From Seonamhaeicola aphaedonensis (GTDB lineage: Bacteria > Bacteroidota > Bacteroidia > Flavobacteriales > Flavobacteriaceae), in contig NZ_QRDX01000001.1 in the NCBI RefSeq assembly GCF_003386195.1, positions 620,001-684,000 of the forward strand: DNA of 64,000 nt, in the 5' to 3' direction. The notes under the pieces were generated by a model. The model was given only the letters and a program-made list of their open reading frames with translations. It was not told the origin of the DNA and made no database searches. This document shows, piece after piece, positions 52,997 through 63,403 of this stretch. Numbering within the stretch: position 1 is the stretch's first letter; each line of letters starts with the position of its first letter. The translations under genes were made by a program, and so were the position numbers.

Positions 52997-54826
52997 ATGA
53001 AACAATTAGTTTTAAAACCAGTACAGTTGCTTTGTATAGTTACTTTATTTATTTCTTGTAAAAATGAAAAAAGAGCAAAGGTATATTCAAATGCTGAGAT
53101 TGAAACTGAATCAAAAAGACTGAACGATTTTCTTCAAAAATCATTTGATAATATCGTGGCTTTATACCCTGAATTTCAAACTAGGCTTGGAATTAAAAAG
53201 GATTATGGTAAATTAAATGACATTTCTCCTGAAATGGATGAAAGAAATTTGGAAATAAAAAAGAATGAACTTGTCTGGTTAACTGATTCTGTAAATGTAG
53301 ATGCTCTTTCAAAAGATGCTTTATTAAGCTATAAACTCTTTAAGCAAAATCTGGAAAACTATATTAATGATTATAAATATAGACTGTATAACTACCCAGT
53401 GAATCAAATGTTTGGTGCGCAGTCACAGAAACCTGCATTCTTAATAAATATGCACCGAATTGATAGTGTTTATGATGCTGAAGCTTATATATCTAGATTA
53501 AATGGGTTCAATAAATACTTTTCTCAATTGTTAGAAAACATAAAAACTCGTGAAGCTAATGGTATTGTTCCTCCAAAATTTGTTTACGATAAAGTTATTC
53601 AAGATTCAGAAAATATATTAGTTGGTCAACCATTCGATAATTCTGATTATCAAAGTACTTTATTAGAAGATTTCATGAGTAAAGTAAATGAATTGGAAAT
53701 AGATGATACCACTAAATCCGCTTTAGAAAACCAAGCAAATGAAGCTTTATTGGCATCAATAAAACCTGCTTACAAAGGGCTTATTTCTTTTATGAAAGCA
53801 CAAAAGGAAAGGGCAAATACCGATCATGGTGTGTGGAAATTTCCTAATGGTGAGGCATTCTATAACAATGCATTAAAAAGAACAACCACTACTGATTTAA
53901 CTGCAGATAAAATTCATGAAGTAGGATTGTCCGAAGTTACTAGAATTCATAATGAAATGGATGCTATTCGTGAAAAAGTTGGCTTTGAAGGCAGTTTGCA
54001 AGAGTTTTTTCAATTTATAAAAACAGACGAACAGTTTTATTTTACTCAAGATCAAAAAGGGAAAGATGTATATTTAGCCAAAGCTATCCAGATAATTGAT
54101 AGCATGAAAACAAGGTTAGACGAATTATTTATCACCAAACCTAAAGCAGACATTATAGTAAAAGCCGTTGAGCCATTTAGAGAAAAATCGGCTGGAAAGG
54201 CATTTTATCTCCGTCCTGCTGCAGATGGTTCCAGACCAGGGATTTATTATGCCAATTTATATGACATGAAATCAATGCCAACATATCAAATGGAAGCGTT
54301 GGCATATCACGAAGGTATTCCTGGGCATCATATGCAATTGGCAATTCAGCAAGAATTAGAAGATGTGCCAATGTTTAGAAAATTTCAGGGTTATACAGCC
54401 TTTATTGAAGGCTGGGGTTTATATTCTGAATTTATTCCAAAAGAAATGGGATTCTATGCAGACCCTTATTCAGATTTTGGGCGTTTGGCAATGGAGTTGT
54501 GGAGAGCTTGTAGATTGGTTGTAGATACAGGAATACATGCTAAAAAATGGACACGAGAGGAAGGTATTAAGTATTATATCGATAATACACCAAATGCTGA
54601 AACAGACGCCATTAAAATGGTAGAACGGCACATTGTAATGCCAAGTCAAGCAACTGCTTATAAGATTGGTATGTTGAAGATTATAGAATTACGTAAAAAA
54701 GCAAAAGAAGCATTAGAAGAAAAATTTGATATTCGTGAATTCCATGAGGTAGTGATCTCTCATGGTGCAATTCCTTTAAACGTTTTAGAAGATTTTGTAG
54801 ACGAATACATTGCTTCTAAAAGTTAA
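52997..54826 (+). CDS. DUF885 family lipoprotein (putative metallopeptidase)
   Basis: 609 residues. Lipobox CIVTLFISCKNEK anchors it as a lipoprotein (Cys about residue 21). The DUF885 signature MEALAYHEGIPGHHMQLAIQQE (about residues 430-450) contains an HExxxxHH-like putative metal site, and FIEGWGLYSEFIPKEMG supplies a Glu. Members resemble zinc carboxypeptidases, but activity is mostly inferred. It follows the LacI gene by 123 bases and shares a bidirectional terminator with the sugar porter gene. Confidence 0.88.
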   Translation: MKQLVLKPVQLLCIVTLFISCKNEKRAKVYSNAEIETESKRLNDFLQKSFDNIVALYPEFQTRLGIKKDYGKLNDISPEMDERNLEIKKNELVWLTDSVNVDALSKDALLSYKLFKQNLENYINDYKYRLYNYPVNQMFGAQSQKPAFLINMHRIDSVYDAEAYISRLNGFNKYFSQLLENIKTREANGIVPPKFVYDKVIQDSENILVGQPFDNSDYQSTLLEDFMSKVNELEIDDTTKSALENQANEALLASIKPAYKGLISFMKAQKERANTDHGVWKFPNGEAFYNNALKRTTTTDLTADKIHEVGLSEVTRIHNEMDAIREKVGFEGSLQEFFQFIKTDEQFYFTQDQKGKDVYLAKAIQIIDSMKTRLDELFITKPKADIIVKAVEPFREKSAGKAFYLRPAADGSRPGIYYANLYDMKSMPTYQMEALAYHEGIPGHHMQLAIQQELEDVPMFRKFQGYTAFIEGWGLYSEFIPKEMGFYADPYSDFGRLAMELWRACRLVVDTGIHAKKWTREEGIKYYIDNTPNAETDAIKMVERHIVMPSQATAYKIGMLKIIELRKKAKEALEEKFDIREFHEVVISHGAIPLNVLEDFVDEYIASKS

Positions 54827-54889
54827 GTTTCTTAAAATTAGGACTAGCTTATAAGAAATTCCTTTAAGCGAACTAGCATTTTGTAAATT

Positions 54890-54925
54890 AAAAAGACTCA
54901 ATAGAAAAATCTATTGGGTCTTTTT
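54890..54925. terminator. Bidirectional terminator between DUF885 and sugar porter genes
   Basis: AAAAAGACTCAATAG (54890-54904) pairs with CTATTGGGTCTTTTT (54911-54925) over 15 positions with one G-U, around a 6-base loop. A and T runs on both ends let it act for both convergent genes. Confidence 0.88.
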
Positions 54926-54941
54926 AATATTTAATAAGTTA

Positions 54942-56357
54942 TTATTTTTTCTTCCAAATGTTTTCCATTTCTTCAAGGGTTTTACCCTTAGTTTCTGGTA
55001 CGAATTTCCAAACTAGTAAGGCTGCAAGTACTCCCATGATACCATAAATCCAATAAGCAAATCCATGATTAAATGTTTCTAATAAATAGGTGTTTTTGTC
55101 CATCATAGGGAATGTCCAGGAAACTAGATAATTCGAAATCCATTGAGCAGCTACGGCTACGGCAAGCGCTCTACCTCTAATTTTATTTGGGAAAATTTCA
55201 GATAGTAATACCCAACAAACTGGTCCCCAACTCATAGCAAAACCTGCCACATAAATTAACATAAATATAAGTGCTCCTATACCTACCGATTCCATATAAA
55301 AAGAAGTCCCTAAAGAGAACATGGCAAATGCCATACCTACAGCACCAATAATCATTAGTGGTTTTCTGCCGTATTTATCTACAGTCATAATTGCAAGAAC
55401 AGTGAATAGTAAATTAACCGCACCAACAATAATTGTTTGTAATAAAGCAGCATCTGTTCCAGAACCCATACTCTTAAATATTTCAGGAGCATAATAAAGC
55501 ACCACATTAATACCAACAAATTGTTGAAAAACCGATAATAAAACACCTATTACTATCACTGTAATACCATATGAAAATAATTTTCCAGAATGGCTAACCA
55601 CCGTATTTTGAATATCACCTAAAATCTTTTTGGCCTCCTCAATACCATTTACTTTTACTAACACATCCAGTGCTTTTTCTGGTTGAGACTTTAACACTAA
55701 AGATCTTGGTGTATCAGGAACCATAAATAACATTAATAGGAACAATGCAGCAGGAATAGTTTCTGAGGCAAACATCCAACGCCATCCAACAGTGTTAAGC
55801 CAAGAATCATCTCCTTGTTTTGCAATAAAGTAATTCACAAAATACACTACCAGCATACCAAAAATGATGGCAAACTGATTCATCGACACCAATTTTCCCC
55901 TAATTTTAGCAGGTGCAATTTCAGCTATATAGAGTGGAGATAGCATGGATGCCAACCCTACACCTATACCCCCAATAATTCTGTACACTATAAATACATA
56001 AATAAAGGTATGATCGGCCTCTCCTATAGGTTTAACGAGCATTTCAGGCATGGCAGACCCTAAAGCAGAAAGTAGAAATAAAATGGCTGCTAAAATTAAT
56101 CCTTTTTTACGACCAAATTTTTTGCTTATGATACCACCCGAAAGGCCACCAATAATACAGCCTATTAAAGCACTGGAAACAACTAATCCCAAACGAGAAT
56201 TTGCAGCGGTTTCTTCCAATCCAAACGGAAGTACGAAGAAATGTTCTAATGAACTTACGGTTCCAGAAATAACAGCTGTGTCATAACCAAAAAGTAATCC
56301 GCCCAAGGTGGCTACTAGGGTTAGTTTAATTAAATACTTAGAATTAGTTGTTTCCAT
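54942..56357 (-). CDS. Sugar porter family MFS transporter (xylose/H+ symporter-like)
   Basis: 471 residues with twelve membrane helices. Sugar porter signatures are GGLLFGYDTAVISGT near the N-terminus, KKFGRKKG and DKYGRKPL between helices 2-3 and 8-9, VPDTPRSLVLK after helix 6, QQFVGINVVLYYAPEIF in helix 7 and FVPETKGKTLEEME at the C-terminus. It is closest in pattern to XylE-type proton symporters. It follows xylA by 9 bases, which supports xylose as substrate. Confidence 0.92.
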   Translation of the reverse strand: METTNSKYLIKLTLVATLGGLLFGYDTAVISGTVSSLEHFFVLPFGLEETAANSRLGLVVSSALIGCIIGGLSGGIISKKFGRKKGLILAAILFLLSALGSAMPEMLVKPIGEADHTFIYVFIVYRIIGGIGVGLASMLSPLYIAEIAPAKIRGKLVSMNQFAIIFGMLVVYFVNYFIAKQGDDSWLNTVGWRWMFASETIPAALFLLMLFMVPDTPRSLVLKSQPEKALDVLVKVNGIEEAKKILGDIQNTVVSHSGKLFSYGITVIVIGVLLSVFQQFVGINVVLYYAPEIFKSMGSGTDAALLQTIIVGAVNLLFTVLAIMTVDKYGRKPLMIIGAVGMAFAMFSLGTSFYMESVGIGALIFMLIYVAGFAMSWGPVCWVLLSEIFPNKIRGRALAVAVAAQWISNYLVSWTFPMMDKNTYLLETFNHGFAYWIYGIMGVLAALLVWKFVPETKGKTLEEMENIWKKK

Positions 56358-56366
56358 AATGTGGTC

Positions 56367-57674
56367 TTAAATGTATTGGTTGATAATGTTTTCGAACAAT
56401 TCTTGTTTACCACTGGTTAATGGTAATTCGCCATTTTCATTGGCAATATCGTAAAGTGCCTTCATATCTAATTTCCCATCTTCAAAATCTTTACCTTTTC
56501 CTGAATCAAAAGAGCTATATCTTTTAGTTCTTAAGTTTTCATATGGTGACGAAGATATGATTTTATCTGCAGTTATTAATGCACGTGCAAAAGTATCGGC
56601 ACCACCAATATGCGCGTGGAATACATCTTCCATATCGGTAGAATTCCTTCTAATTTTAGCATCGAAATTCACACCACCACCTTGTAGTCCACCAGCTTTT
56701 AGGAATACCAACATAGCCTCTGTCGTTTCTTGTATGTTATTAGGAAATTGATCTGTATCCCAACCATTTTGGTAATCACCACGATTGGCATCAATACTAC
56801 CTAACATACCAGCACTTGCAGATACCTCTAATTCATGTTGAAACGTGTGTTGCGCCAAAGTAGCATGGTTTACTTCAATATTCATTTTGAAATCTTTATC
56901 TAAACCATATTCCTTTAAAAATCCAATGGCTGTAGCCGCATCAAAATCGTACTGATGTTTCATGGGTTCCATTGGTTTCGGTTCAATAAAGAACGTGCCA
57001 TTAAAACCTTGGCCTCTAGCATAATCCCTTGCCATGGTTAAAAGCTGCGCCATGTGGTCTAACTCACGCTTCATATCGGTATTTAATAACGACATGTAAC
57101 CTTCACGTCCACCCCAGAACACATAATTTTCGCCTCCTAAAGCAATGGTAGCATCTAAGGCTAATTTTATTTGAGCACCTGCTCTTGCAACTACATTAAA
57201 ATCTGGATTTGTAGCGGCTCCATTCATGTATCTTGGATTTGAAAAACAGTTAGCCGTTCCCCAAAGCAGTTTTTTACCAGTTTCGGCTTGTTTTCCTTTT
57301 AGATAATCAACAATGGTGGCCAATCTTTTTTCAGATTCTGCAAAAGTTGGTGCTTCTTGAACTAAATCATAATCATGGAAACAGTAGTAATCAAATCCCA
57401 TTTTAGAAATGAATTCGAAAGCTGCATCAGCTTTATCTTTAGCTGCTTGAATAGGGTCGGCTGCCTGGTCCCAAGCAAAATTTTGAGTTCCTGGTCCGAA
57501 TGGATCTGAACCTTGTCCACAGAACGTATGCCAGTAAGCAATTGCAAATTTAAAATGCTCACGCATGGTTTTTCCAGCCACCACTTGGTCTGGGTTGTAA
57601 TATTTAAATGCTAAGGGGTTATCAGATTCCTTACCTTCAAATTTAATGGCGTCTATGCCTTTAAAATATTCCAT
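56367..57674 (-). CDS. xylA: Xylose isomerase
   Basis: 435 residues; interconverts D-xylose and D-xylulose. Catalytic His and Asp are in YYCFHDYDL (about residues 97-105). [44 protein letters not shown] and [20 protein letters not shown] supply the two-metal site. The long class II type common in Bacteroidota. Gaps of 10 and 9 bases to xylB and the porter gene make a tight operon. Confidence 0.97.
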   Translation of the reverse strand: MEYFKGIDAIKFEGKESDNPLAFKYYNPDQVVAGKTMREHFKFAIAYWHTFCGQGSDPFGPGTQNFAWDQAADPIQAAKDKADAAFEFISKMGFDYYCFHDYDLVQEAPTFAESEKRLATIVDYLKGKQAETGKKLLWGTANCFSNPRYMNGAATNPDFNVVARAGAQIKLALDATIALGGENYVFWGGREGYMSLLNTDMKRELDHMAQLLTMARDYARGQGFNGTFFIEPKPMEPMKHQYDFDAATAIGFLKEYGLDKDFKMNIEVNHATLAQHTFQHELEVSASAGMLGSIDANRGDYQNGWDTDQFPNNIQETTEAMLVFLKAGGLQGGGVNFDAKIRRNSTDMEDVFHAHIGGADTFARALITADKIISSSPYENLRTKRYSSFDSGKGKDFEDGKLDMKALYDIANENGELPLTSGKQELFENIINQYI

Positions 57675-57684
57675 GATTTTAGTT

Positions 57685-59169
57685 TTATTTATTGTTTAGT
57701 ATAATTTCTAATTCTTTTTTCCAGTTTAAATATGCTTCTTGATACGGCTCTTTATTTTGAAGCGGCATAAAGGTCATCACATGGTCATTTTTTGTGATGC
57801 TATCACCAAATTTCTTAAAATCACCATCGGTCAACCCAGCAGCTCTAGCCGCACCTACAGCACCTGTTGTATTGTAAATTTCAATTTCGTGACCTATTAA
57901 CGTTGCTACCGTATTTGAAAATATTTCAGCTCGGAACAAGTTGTCATTCCCAGCTCTAATCACCCTAATTTCGGCGTTATCATTCGTTAAAATTTCCATA
58001 CCGTAAACAAAGGCGAAAGCAATACCTTCAAGTGCCGCTCTACACAAATGAGCATTACTATGAAGATTCAAATTGAAATTTAAAAAATGGGCTCCAATAT
58101 TTTTACTGTTAAGCATGCGTTCGGCTCCATTTCCGAATGGTATAATAACCACACCATCAGATCCAATAGGAACCTCAGCTGCCTTATTGTTCATAGCTTC
58201 GTAAGAGTGAATTCCTATATTATCCTTTAACCATCTGTACATGATTCCACAACTATTAATACAAAGTAATTTACCTACGGTGGTGTTTTCTGGTGTGTAG
58301 TTTACATGTATAAAATGATTGATTCTTGAAGACTCTTTAGACTTTAAAGTATTAGTAACCGCATAAACCACACCTGATGTACCACCAGTTGCTGCCACCT
58401 CGCCGTGATTAAAAATATTTAATGATAAAGCATTGTTAGGTTGATCTCCAGCTCGATATGTAACTGGTACGCCAGCAGGTATGCCAGTTTCTTTAAAAGC
58501 CTTCTCATTAGTAAAACCTTGATTGGTAAAATTGTCCACAATATCAGGAGTTAAATCTTTATCGATACCATAATATTTTAATAAAGATTCAGCTAAAATA
58601 TCATTTTTATAATCCCAAAGAATCCCTTCGGAAAGCCCATTCTTTGTGGTATTCATTTCACCGGTTAATTTGTAGGCGATATAATCTCCAGGCAACATAT
58701 ACTTGTAAACCTGATTGTAAATATCGGGTTCATTATCCTTAACCCATTTTAACTTGGAAGCCGTGAAATTTCCTGGAGAATTCAACAAATGCTCGGCGCA
58801 AAAATCTTCACCTAAACCCTTATGAGCATCTTCACCTATATCAACCGCTCTACTATCACACCATATGATTGAATTTCTTAGTGGTTTCCCATCTTTATCA
58901 ACAATTACCAAACCATGCATTTGATATGAAATACCAATACCTAATATTTTTGAAGCATCAGCGTTAGTTTCAACTAAAACGCGTTTAATGGCTTTACAGA
59001 CGTAGTTCCACCATAGGTCAGGGTCTTGTTCCGCCCAATCATTTTGAAGGGCTAGAATTTCCATTTCGGTGGTTGGTTCGTTTAAACTTAAAATATTTTT
59101 GCCAGAAGCTGCATTTACAAGTGCTACTTTTACTGAGGAGCTACCAATGTCTAATCCTATATAATACAA
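57685..59169 (-). CDS. xylB: Xylulokinase
   Basis: 494 residues, FGGY carbohydrate kinase; phosphorylates xylulose to xylulose 5-phosphate. [17 protein letters not shown] is the phosphate-1 loop, [13 protein letters not shown] and [10 protein letters not shown] the substrate region, and [12 protein letters not shown] the adenosine motif. The [19 protein letters not shown] helix is typical. First gene of xylB-xylA-porter on the minus strand. No exact -7 box was found upstream. Confidence 0.94.
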   Translation of the reverse strand: MYYIGLDIGSSSVKVALVNAASGKNILSLNEPTTEMEILALQNDWAEQDPDLWWNYVCKAIKRVLVETNADASKILGIGISYQMHGLVIVDKDGKPLRNSIIWCDSRAVDIGEDAHKGLGEDFCAEHLLNSPGNFTASKLKWVKDNEPDIYNQVYKYMLPGDYIAYKLTGEMNTTKNGLSEGILWDYKNDILAESLLKYYGIDKDLTPDIVDNFTNQGFTNEKAFKETGIPAGVPVTYRAGDQPNNALSLNIFNHGEVAATGGTSGVVYAVTNTLKSKESSRINHFIHVNYTPENTTVGKLLCINSCGIMYRWLKDNIGIHSYEAMNNKAAEVPIGSDGVVIIPFGNGAERMLNSKNIGAHFLNFNLNLHSNAHLCRAALEGIAFAFVYGMEILTNDNAEIRVIRAGNDNLFRAEIFSNTVATLIGHEIEIYNTTGAVGAARAAGLTDGDFKKFGDSITKNDHVMTFMPLQNKEPYQEAYLNWKKELEIILNNK

Positions 59170-59403
59170 ATCTTAAATTTTATTTCGAGAATTTTGAACC
59201 TGAATGGGGAAGTGTTCAAAATTAATTTTATTCCAGCTTTAAAAGTATTTATTTATATCCAATATTTGCTTATAAACTTTAAACTAAATGCTAAGATAGA
59301 ACTCTATTAGGATGAATATTTAAATTAAGAATATAGACAATAAATATGCTAAATATCAATATTATCAACACATTGGAATGTATTGACCATTTTAAAAGAG
59401 TTA

Positions 59404-59444
59404 AGCCATTAAATTACTTAAACCTTTAAGTAAATTTAATGGCT
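59404..59444 (-). terminator. Long hairpin upstream of xylB
   Basis: AGCCATTAAATTACTTA (59404-59420) pairs with 59427-59444 with a one-base bulge, around a short A/C/T loop. It may be a second terminator for GH88 or a leader structure of the xyl operon. Confidence 0.45.
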
Positions 59445-59459
59445 TTGGTAAAAAGGCAA

Positions 59460-59489
59460 AAAACCTTCAATCAAAAGATTAAAGGTTTT
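59460..59489 (-). terminator. Terminator after the GH88 gene
   Basis: AAAACCTT (59460-59467) pairs with AAGGTTTT (59482-59489), continued inside by AATC/GATT around AAAA. The A-run at 59450-59463 gives a U-tract on the minus strand. It lies about 65 bases after the GH88 stop. Confidence 0.65.
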
Positions 59490-59555
59490 AATTCATTACA
59501 TTACTTTTTTAATAAAACCGTGTGGTAGATTTACTGAGTTCTTAGGTCAAGAAAA

Positions 59556-60767
59556 TCATAATTCTTTATTAAGTGCAATATATCTTAATAGTGCCTCGAT
59601 ATAATAATAATCTGTATAATTAATTGGTGAATCTATTTCAAGACCACGCGGATGGAATCCAACGCTATGTTTTAGAATGAAATAATTATTGTCTCCCGTT
59701 TTAGCTAAATATTCTTCGCTTGAAAGTGTAGCTAGAATTTTTTCGGCAGCAGAGTAGTAAGCTGTTTTATTGGGTTCTTCAACGTATTGGCTCAACTCAA
59801 GAAAGCAAGAAGCCATTAATGCAGCAGCAGATGCATCTCGTTCTGCATCTGGAATGCTAGGAGCATTAAAATCCCAGTAAGGAATCATATCTTTAGGTAG
59901 GTTAGGATGGTTTAGAATAAATCCTGCAATATTTTCAGCTTGTTCTAAATATTTCGGGTCTTTTGTTTCCCTGTAAACCAAAGTATATCCATACAGCCCC
60001 CAGCTTTGTCCTCTAGCCCAAGCCGATGAATCACTGGCGCCTTGAAAGGTCCCCCGCCAACGAATACTGCCATTTATGGTATCATAATCTACAACATGAT
60101 AGCAGCTGAAATCATCCCGATAATGATTTTTAATAGTTGTGTTTGCATGTGTGGTTGCAATATCATAAAGTTCTTTATTACCTGTTTCTTTAGCTGCCCA
60201 AAACAACAACTCAAGATTCATCATATTATCAATAATTACAGGGAACTGCCAACCCATACGTGCTCCCCAGCTCCAAGATAGTGTGGTTTTGGTTACAGGG
60301 CTATATCTGTTAGCCAGGGTTTTAGCTCCTGTTTTTAGAATTTCCTTATATGCTTCATTTCCAGTAAGACGAAGTCCATTTCCAAAGCTGCAGTATAACA
60401 TAAAACCAATATCGTGTGTGCCCGTGTAGGTTTTTATGGTATCTAGAGCTGCATTGGTGATTTCTGCCATTTCCTTGAATTTCTCTTGACCAGAATAGTC
60501 ATATAAATACCAAAGCGACCCAGGAAAGAATCCACTAGTCCATCCAGTAGGAGGTGTCCATCGTGTGCGTCCATCTTCGTGTGTGCTGGTTGGATATTTA
60601 CCTCTATCTGAAATAGAATTATACATGAATTCGTATTGGACCATAGCCGTATCTAACGCTTGTTTAGCTTGTTCTACTGAAAATGTTTGCTTTTTTTTAG
60701 GGTTAGTACAACACCCTAACATTAATATCAATGAGGCAGCAATGGCCCATTGGAATACGTTTTTCAT
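59556..60767 (-). CDS. Glycoside hydrolase family 88 lipoprotein (unsaturated glucuronyl hydrolase type)
   Basis: 403 residues. Lipobox SLILMLGCCTNP places the lipidated Cys near residue 19-20. The (alpha/alpha)6-barrel GH88 signatures are GWTSGFFPGSLWYLYD, GTHDIGFMLYCSFGNG (catalytic Asp), PVIIDNMMNLELLFWAA (second Asp), WARGQSWGLYGYTLVYRET and ERDASAAALMASC. Family members hydrate the 4,5-unsaturated uronic acid left by polysaccharide lyases. Next to a xylose operon, this points to a xylose- and uronate-containing polymer such as ulvan or glucuronoxylan (inference). Confidence 0.92.
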   Translation of the reverse strand: MKNVFQWAIAASLILMLGCCTNPKKKQTFSVEQAKQALDTAMVQYEFMYNSISDRGKYPTSTHEDGRTRWTPPTGWTSGFFPGSLWYLYDYSGQEKFKEMAEITNAALDTIKTYTGTHDIGFMLYCSFGNGLRLTGNEAYKEILKTGAKTLANRYSPVTKTTLSWSWGARMGWQFPVIIDNMMNLELLFWAAKETGNKELYDIATTHANTTIKNHYRDDFSCYHVVDYDTINGSIRWRGTFQGASDSSAWARGQSWGLYGYTLVYRETKDPKYLEQAENIAGFILNHPNLPKDMIPYWDFNAPSIPDAERDASAAALMASCFLELSQYVEEPNKTAYYSAAEKILATLSSEEYLAKTGDNNYFILKHSVGFHPRGLEIDSPINYTDYYYIEALLRYIALNKEL

Positions 60768-61073
60768 TTTTGCTTTTTTATTAATTCGTCCTAAAAATAA
60801 TAAAATAGTAGAATTGTTGTGGACTTTGTTTCTTGATGTTGACTAAAAAAGATAAGTCTATAAAATTAATAGAACTTTAACTATTATATCTTCTGACTAA
60901 GGTAAAGAATTCTCAGAAAAAACATTTTTGTAAAAAGGATAAAAAAAACCTTCACAATTATATTGAATCATGAAGGTTAGGATAATTCTCTCCCAAAAGA
61001 ATTAATTAATAGCATGACAATATTAAGTCAAATGCATTTAACTTCATTACGGTTTCCCGGAATCGCTTAAAAA
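60768..61073. other. 306-base intergenic region upstream of GH88
   Basis: No gene. It contains the terminator of the two-component operon (60941-60978) and should contain the GH88 promoter in 60768-60940, where no exact TAnnTTTG box was found on the minus strand. Confidence 0.5.
60941..60978 (-). terminator. Terminator of the two-component operon
   Basis: AACCTTCA (60947-60954) pairs perfectly with TGAAGGTT (60971-60978); the A-run at 60941-60948 becomes a U-tract on the minus strand. It lies about 96 bases after the response regulator stop. Confidence 0.72.
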
Positions 61074-61739
61074 TTATATCAGCCCTATATCCTTTCCAAT
61101 AGCAACCAAATGTATGGTATTACTTGCAGAGAATTGTATTTTTAGTTTATTAAGCCGTTTTTCTATTGAACTCAAGCTGCTGGGAGTAATATTTTTTTGT
61201 TTAAAATCTAGACTAATTTCTTCTTGCGATTTTCCTGAAGCCAGATTACGAAGTAATAAAACATCAAAATCATCAATATCTAAAGTTGTTTTATTGCTAA
61301 GAGCATGTGAAACTTGTTCAGAAATAAAAAACCTATCTTCATAAACTTCTTCTACCGCTTTTGACAATTCTTCAAGCCCCTTCCTACCCTTACATACATA
61401 GGCATTGATATTATACTGACTTATTAGCCGTCTTACTTTTTGAAGTCGGTCTTCAATGGAATACACAACTATTTTAAGGTTAGGAGTTTCTTTTCTTAAA
61501 ACTTTAATTAAATCTTCTCCCGAAGGGTACTTTTGAGTTCTGTGATCTTCTTTAAAAGAAAGGTCTGTAATTAATAGATCATACGGGTCATTATCTAAAA
61601 GTCCTTTTTTAATTCTTAGATAGGCATCATCACAATACTCAACACGTTCAACATTATTCAACCCTAGATTCTTTGCTATTGTTAATACACCTAGATTTAT
61701 GCTTCCAAGATCATCTGCAACTAATACTTTTTTGAACAT
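61074..61739 (-). CDS. LuxR/NarL-type response regulator
   Basis: 221 residues. The receiver domain (about 1-125) has the acidic pair in VLVADD, the phospho-acceptor Asp in DLLITDLSF and the Lys in YVCKGRKG. A C-terminal HTH resembles the GerE type (VLLLRNLASGKSQEEISLDF, SSIEKRLNKLKIQF), with an unusual Lys/Asn-rich insertion between the two helices. It is 2 bases downstream of its partner kinase gene. Confidence 0.88.
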   Translation of the reverse strand: MFKKVLVADDLGSINLGVLTIAKNLGLNNVERVEYCDDAYLRIKKGLLDNDPYDLLITDLSFKEDHRTQKYPSGEDLIKVLRKETPNLKIVVYSIEDRLQKVRRLISQYNINAYVCKGRKGLEELSKAVEEVYEDRFFISEQVSHALSNKTTLDIDDFDVLLLRNLASGKSQEEISLDFKQKNITPSSLSSIEKRLNKLKIQFSASNTIHLVAIGKDIGLI

Positions 61740-61741
61740 AA

Positions 61742-63403
61742 CTACAATGTTATTTTTGCTTTAAACCCGTTTTCAGGTTCAGACTCAAAAGTAATAGTTC
61801 CATTTACGTCTTGAATACGGTTTTCCGTATTCTTAAGACCGCTTTGCTTTTTAAAATCACATCCTATTCCATTATCGGTATATGTAACCATTAAACCTCC
61901 TTGTATTTTTTCAAATGAAATAACAACAAAAGATGCCTTACTATGCTTCTTCATATTAGTCATTAATTCTTGAAGCACTCTATACAAAGCTGTTTTTTTT
62001 AAATTAGATGTTGATGACCAGTTTATGGTTTTCAAATTTTTAGTAAGTACTTGCACTCTATCATTATTGTAGTCCTGAAATAAATTTTCAAGCACCATTC
62101 CAAAATCTTCATCTAGATTAATGGATTCATTTTCTTTTGATATATCTCTTGTTTTATTGTAGATATGCTCTAAATCATCAAGAAAATCTTCTTCATTATT
62201 AACATCACTTTGAAGTTTAGACATGACTTGATAAACATCATTAGCCACTTCATCATGTATTTTTTTTGAGATTCTCTTTTCTGTGTTATAAACTTGAAGA
62301 AGCCGATCCTTTTTATGTTTGGTTTTTAAATAGAAATACAAAAACACCAACAGTAGCAACAAAGTAAGTCCGCTAAAAAAATACATAAGAGAAAGCCTCT
62401 TTTGTTCTTCAATTTCAAGCTGACTTTCTTTAAACTTTTTTTCAGTTTCATTAATATTGTATTTAATCGCTGCATAATTATTTTCTCTAGTAATTCTTTG
62501 CGACTCAATGGCATTACTAAGATCAATATACTCTTTAAATTCAAGGTTATCATACTGTTCCAATCCCAATTTCATAGCTTCCAATTTATACAACGGACTA
62601 TTAATAGTATCTGCTATATATTTCACTCTACCAACATAATCCTGAACCTTACTTTTATTACCTAGACTATCGTAATAGAGAGCTAGATGTCTATAACTTG
62701 AAAATAACCCTATTAAATCTTTTAGCCTTTCTCTTATTTTCAAAGCCATTTTCATGTTTAGTAAACCATTTGGGTCACCTATCATTGTCTGATAATACCC
62801 TAGGTTATCAAAATAATTAGCCTTTATATTAGAATCTTTAACAGTCATCGCTTGGGAATAGAATGGCAAAAGCTGGTTAACAGCATTTTGAAAATGATCC
62901 TGATCCGCCTCAAGATTGGCTATATTAGTAATAATGGCTATTTTATCTATTAAACTAGTATCTAACTCTAATGCTTTTTTATAAAAAAACATGGCATTGT
63001 TATAATCCTTTATCTTTCGGTAGAGCATGCCTAATTGATTGTTTAATCGCTTTTTGGGTTCCTTGACATTTGCATTGTCAAGCTGATTTAAAAGATTTAA
63101 AGCTTCTATTGTAGTAGCTTCACTTTCATAATAAAGCCCCATTTTAAACTGCCCTAAAGAGATCAACTCCAAGTTATAAGCAGCATTGATATAATCATTA
63201 TTCTCTAAAGCCTTCTTTGACGCCCTTTCAAAAAAATCAAATGCGCGAGCTGTTTTAGCAACATCCTTTATTTCGATAATGGATTGATAATATGTTGAAG
63301 TGCTATCTTGGATGTTTTGAGCTGTTAATGCAGCAAGCCTATTTAGTAACCCATTCATCAACAATAGGCATAAAAAAGGTAATGAAATTCTTAATGTTTT
63401 CAT
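61742..63403 (-). CDS. Sensor histidine kinase with TPR sensor region
   Basis: 553 residues. A signal peptide or N-terminal helix (about 5-25) leads to a periplasmic region of tetratricopeptide repeats (about 35-260; KKRLNNQLGMLYRKIKDYNNAMFFYKKALEL is one). A coiled coil, one membrane helix (about 340-362) and a cytoplasmic kinase follow. The phospho-acceptor is the His of KKIHDEVANDVY and the ATPase boxes are LMTNMKKHSKA, YTDNGIGCD and GLKNTENRI. This is the HPK7 type that pairs with LuxR-type regulators; the ligand is unknown. Confidence 0.9.
   Translation of the reverse strand: MKTLRISLPFLCLLLMNGLLNRLAALTAQNIQDSTSTYYQSIIEIKDVAKTARAFDFFERASKKALENNDYINAAYNLELISLGQFKMGLYYESEATTIEALNLLNQLDNANVKEPKKRLNNQLGMLYRKIKDYNNAMFFYKKALELDTSLIDKIAIITNIANLEADQDHFQNAVNQLLPFYSQAMTVKDSNIKANYFDNLGYYQTMIGDPNGLLNMKMALKIRERLKDLIGLFSSYRHLALYYDSLGNKSKVQDYVGRVKYIADTINSPLYKLEAMKLGLEQYDNLEFKEYIDLSNAIESQRITRENNYAAIKYNINETEKKFKESQLEIEEQKRLSLMYFFSGLTLLLLLVFLYFYLKTKHKKDRLLQVYNTEKRISKKIHDEVANDVYQVMSKLQSDVNNEEDFLDDLEHIYNKTRDISKENESINLDEDFGMVLENLFQDYNNDRVQVLTKNLKTINWSSTSNLKKTALYRVLQELMTNMKKHSKASFVVISFEKIQGGLMVTYTDNGIGCDFKKQSGLKNTENRIQDVNGTITFESEPENGFKAKITL

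Larger units (their letters stand above)
59170..59555. other. 386-base intergenic region before xylB
   Basis: No coding frame of note. It contains two adjacent hairpins (59404-59444 and 59460-59489) downstream of the GH88 gene and should hold the promoter of the xyl operon. No exact TAnnTTTG box or LacI-type palindrome was recognised by eye. Confidence 0.5.

Noticed and set aside
51854-60767. A complete polysaccharide utilisation locus
   Set aside because: No SusC/SusD pair, polysaccharide lyase or hybrid two-component sensor is present between these genes; only late-pathway enzymes are seen.
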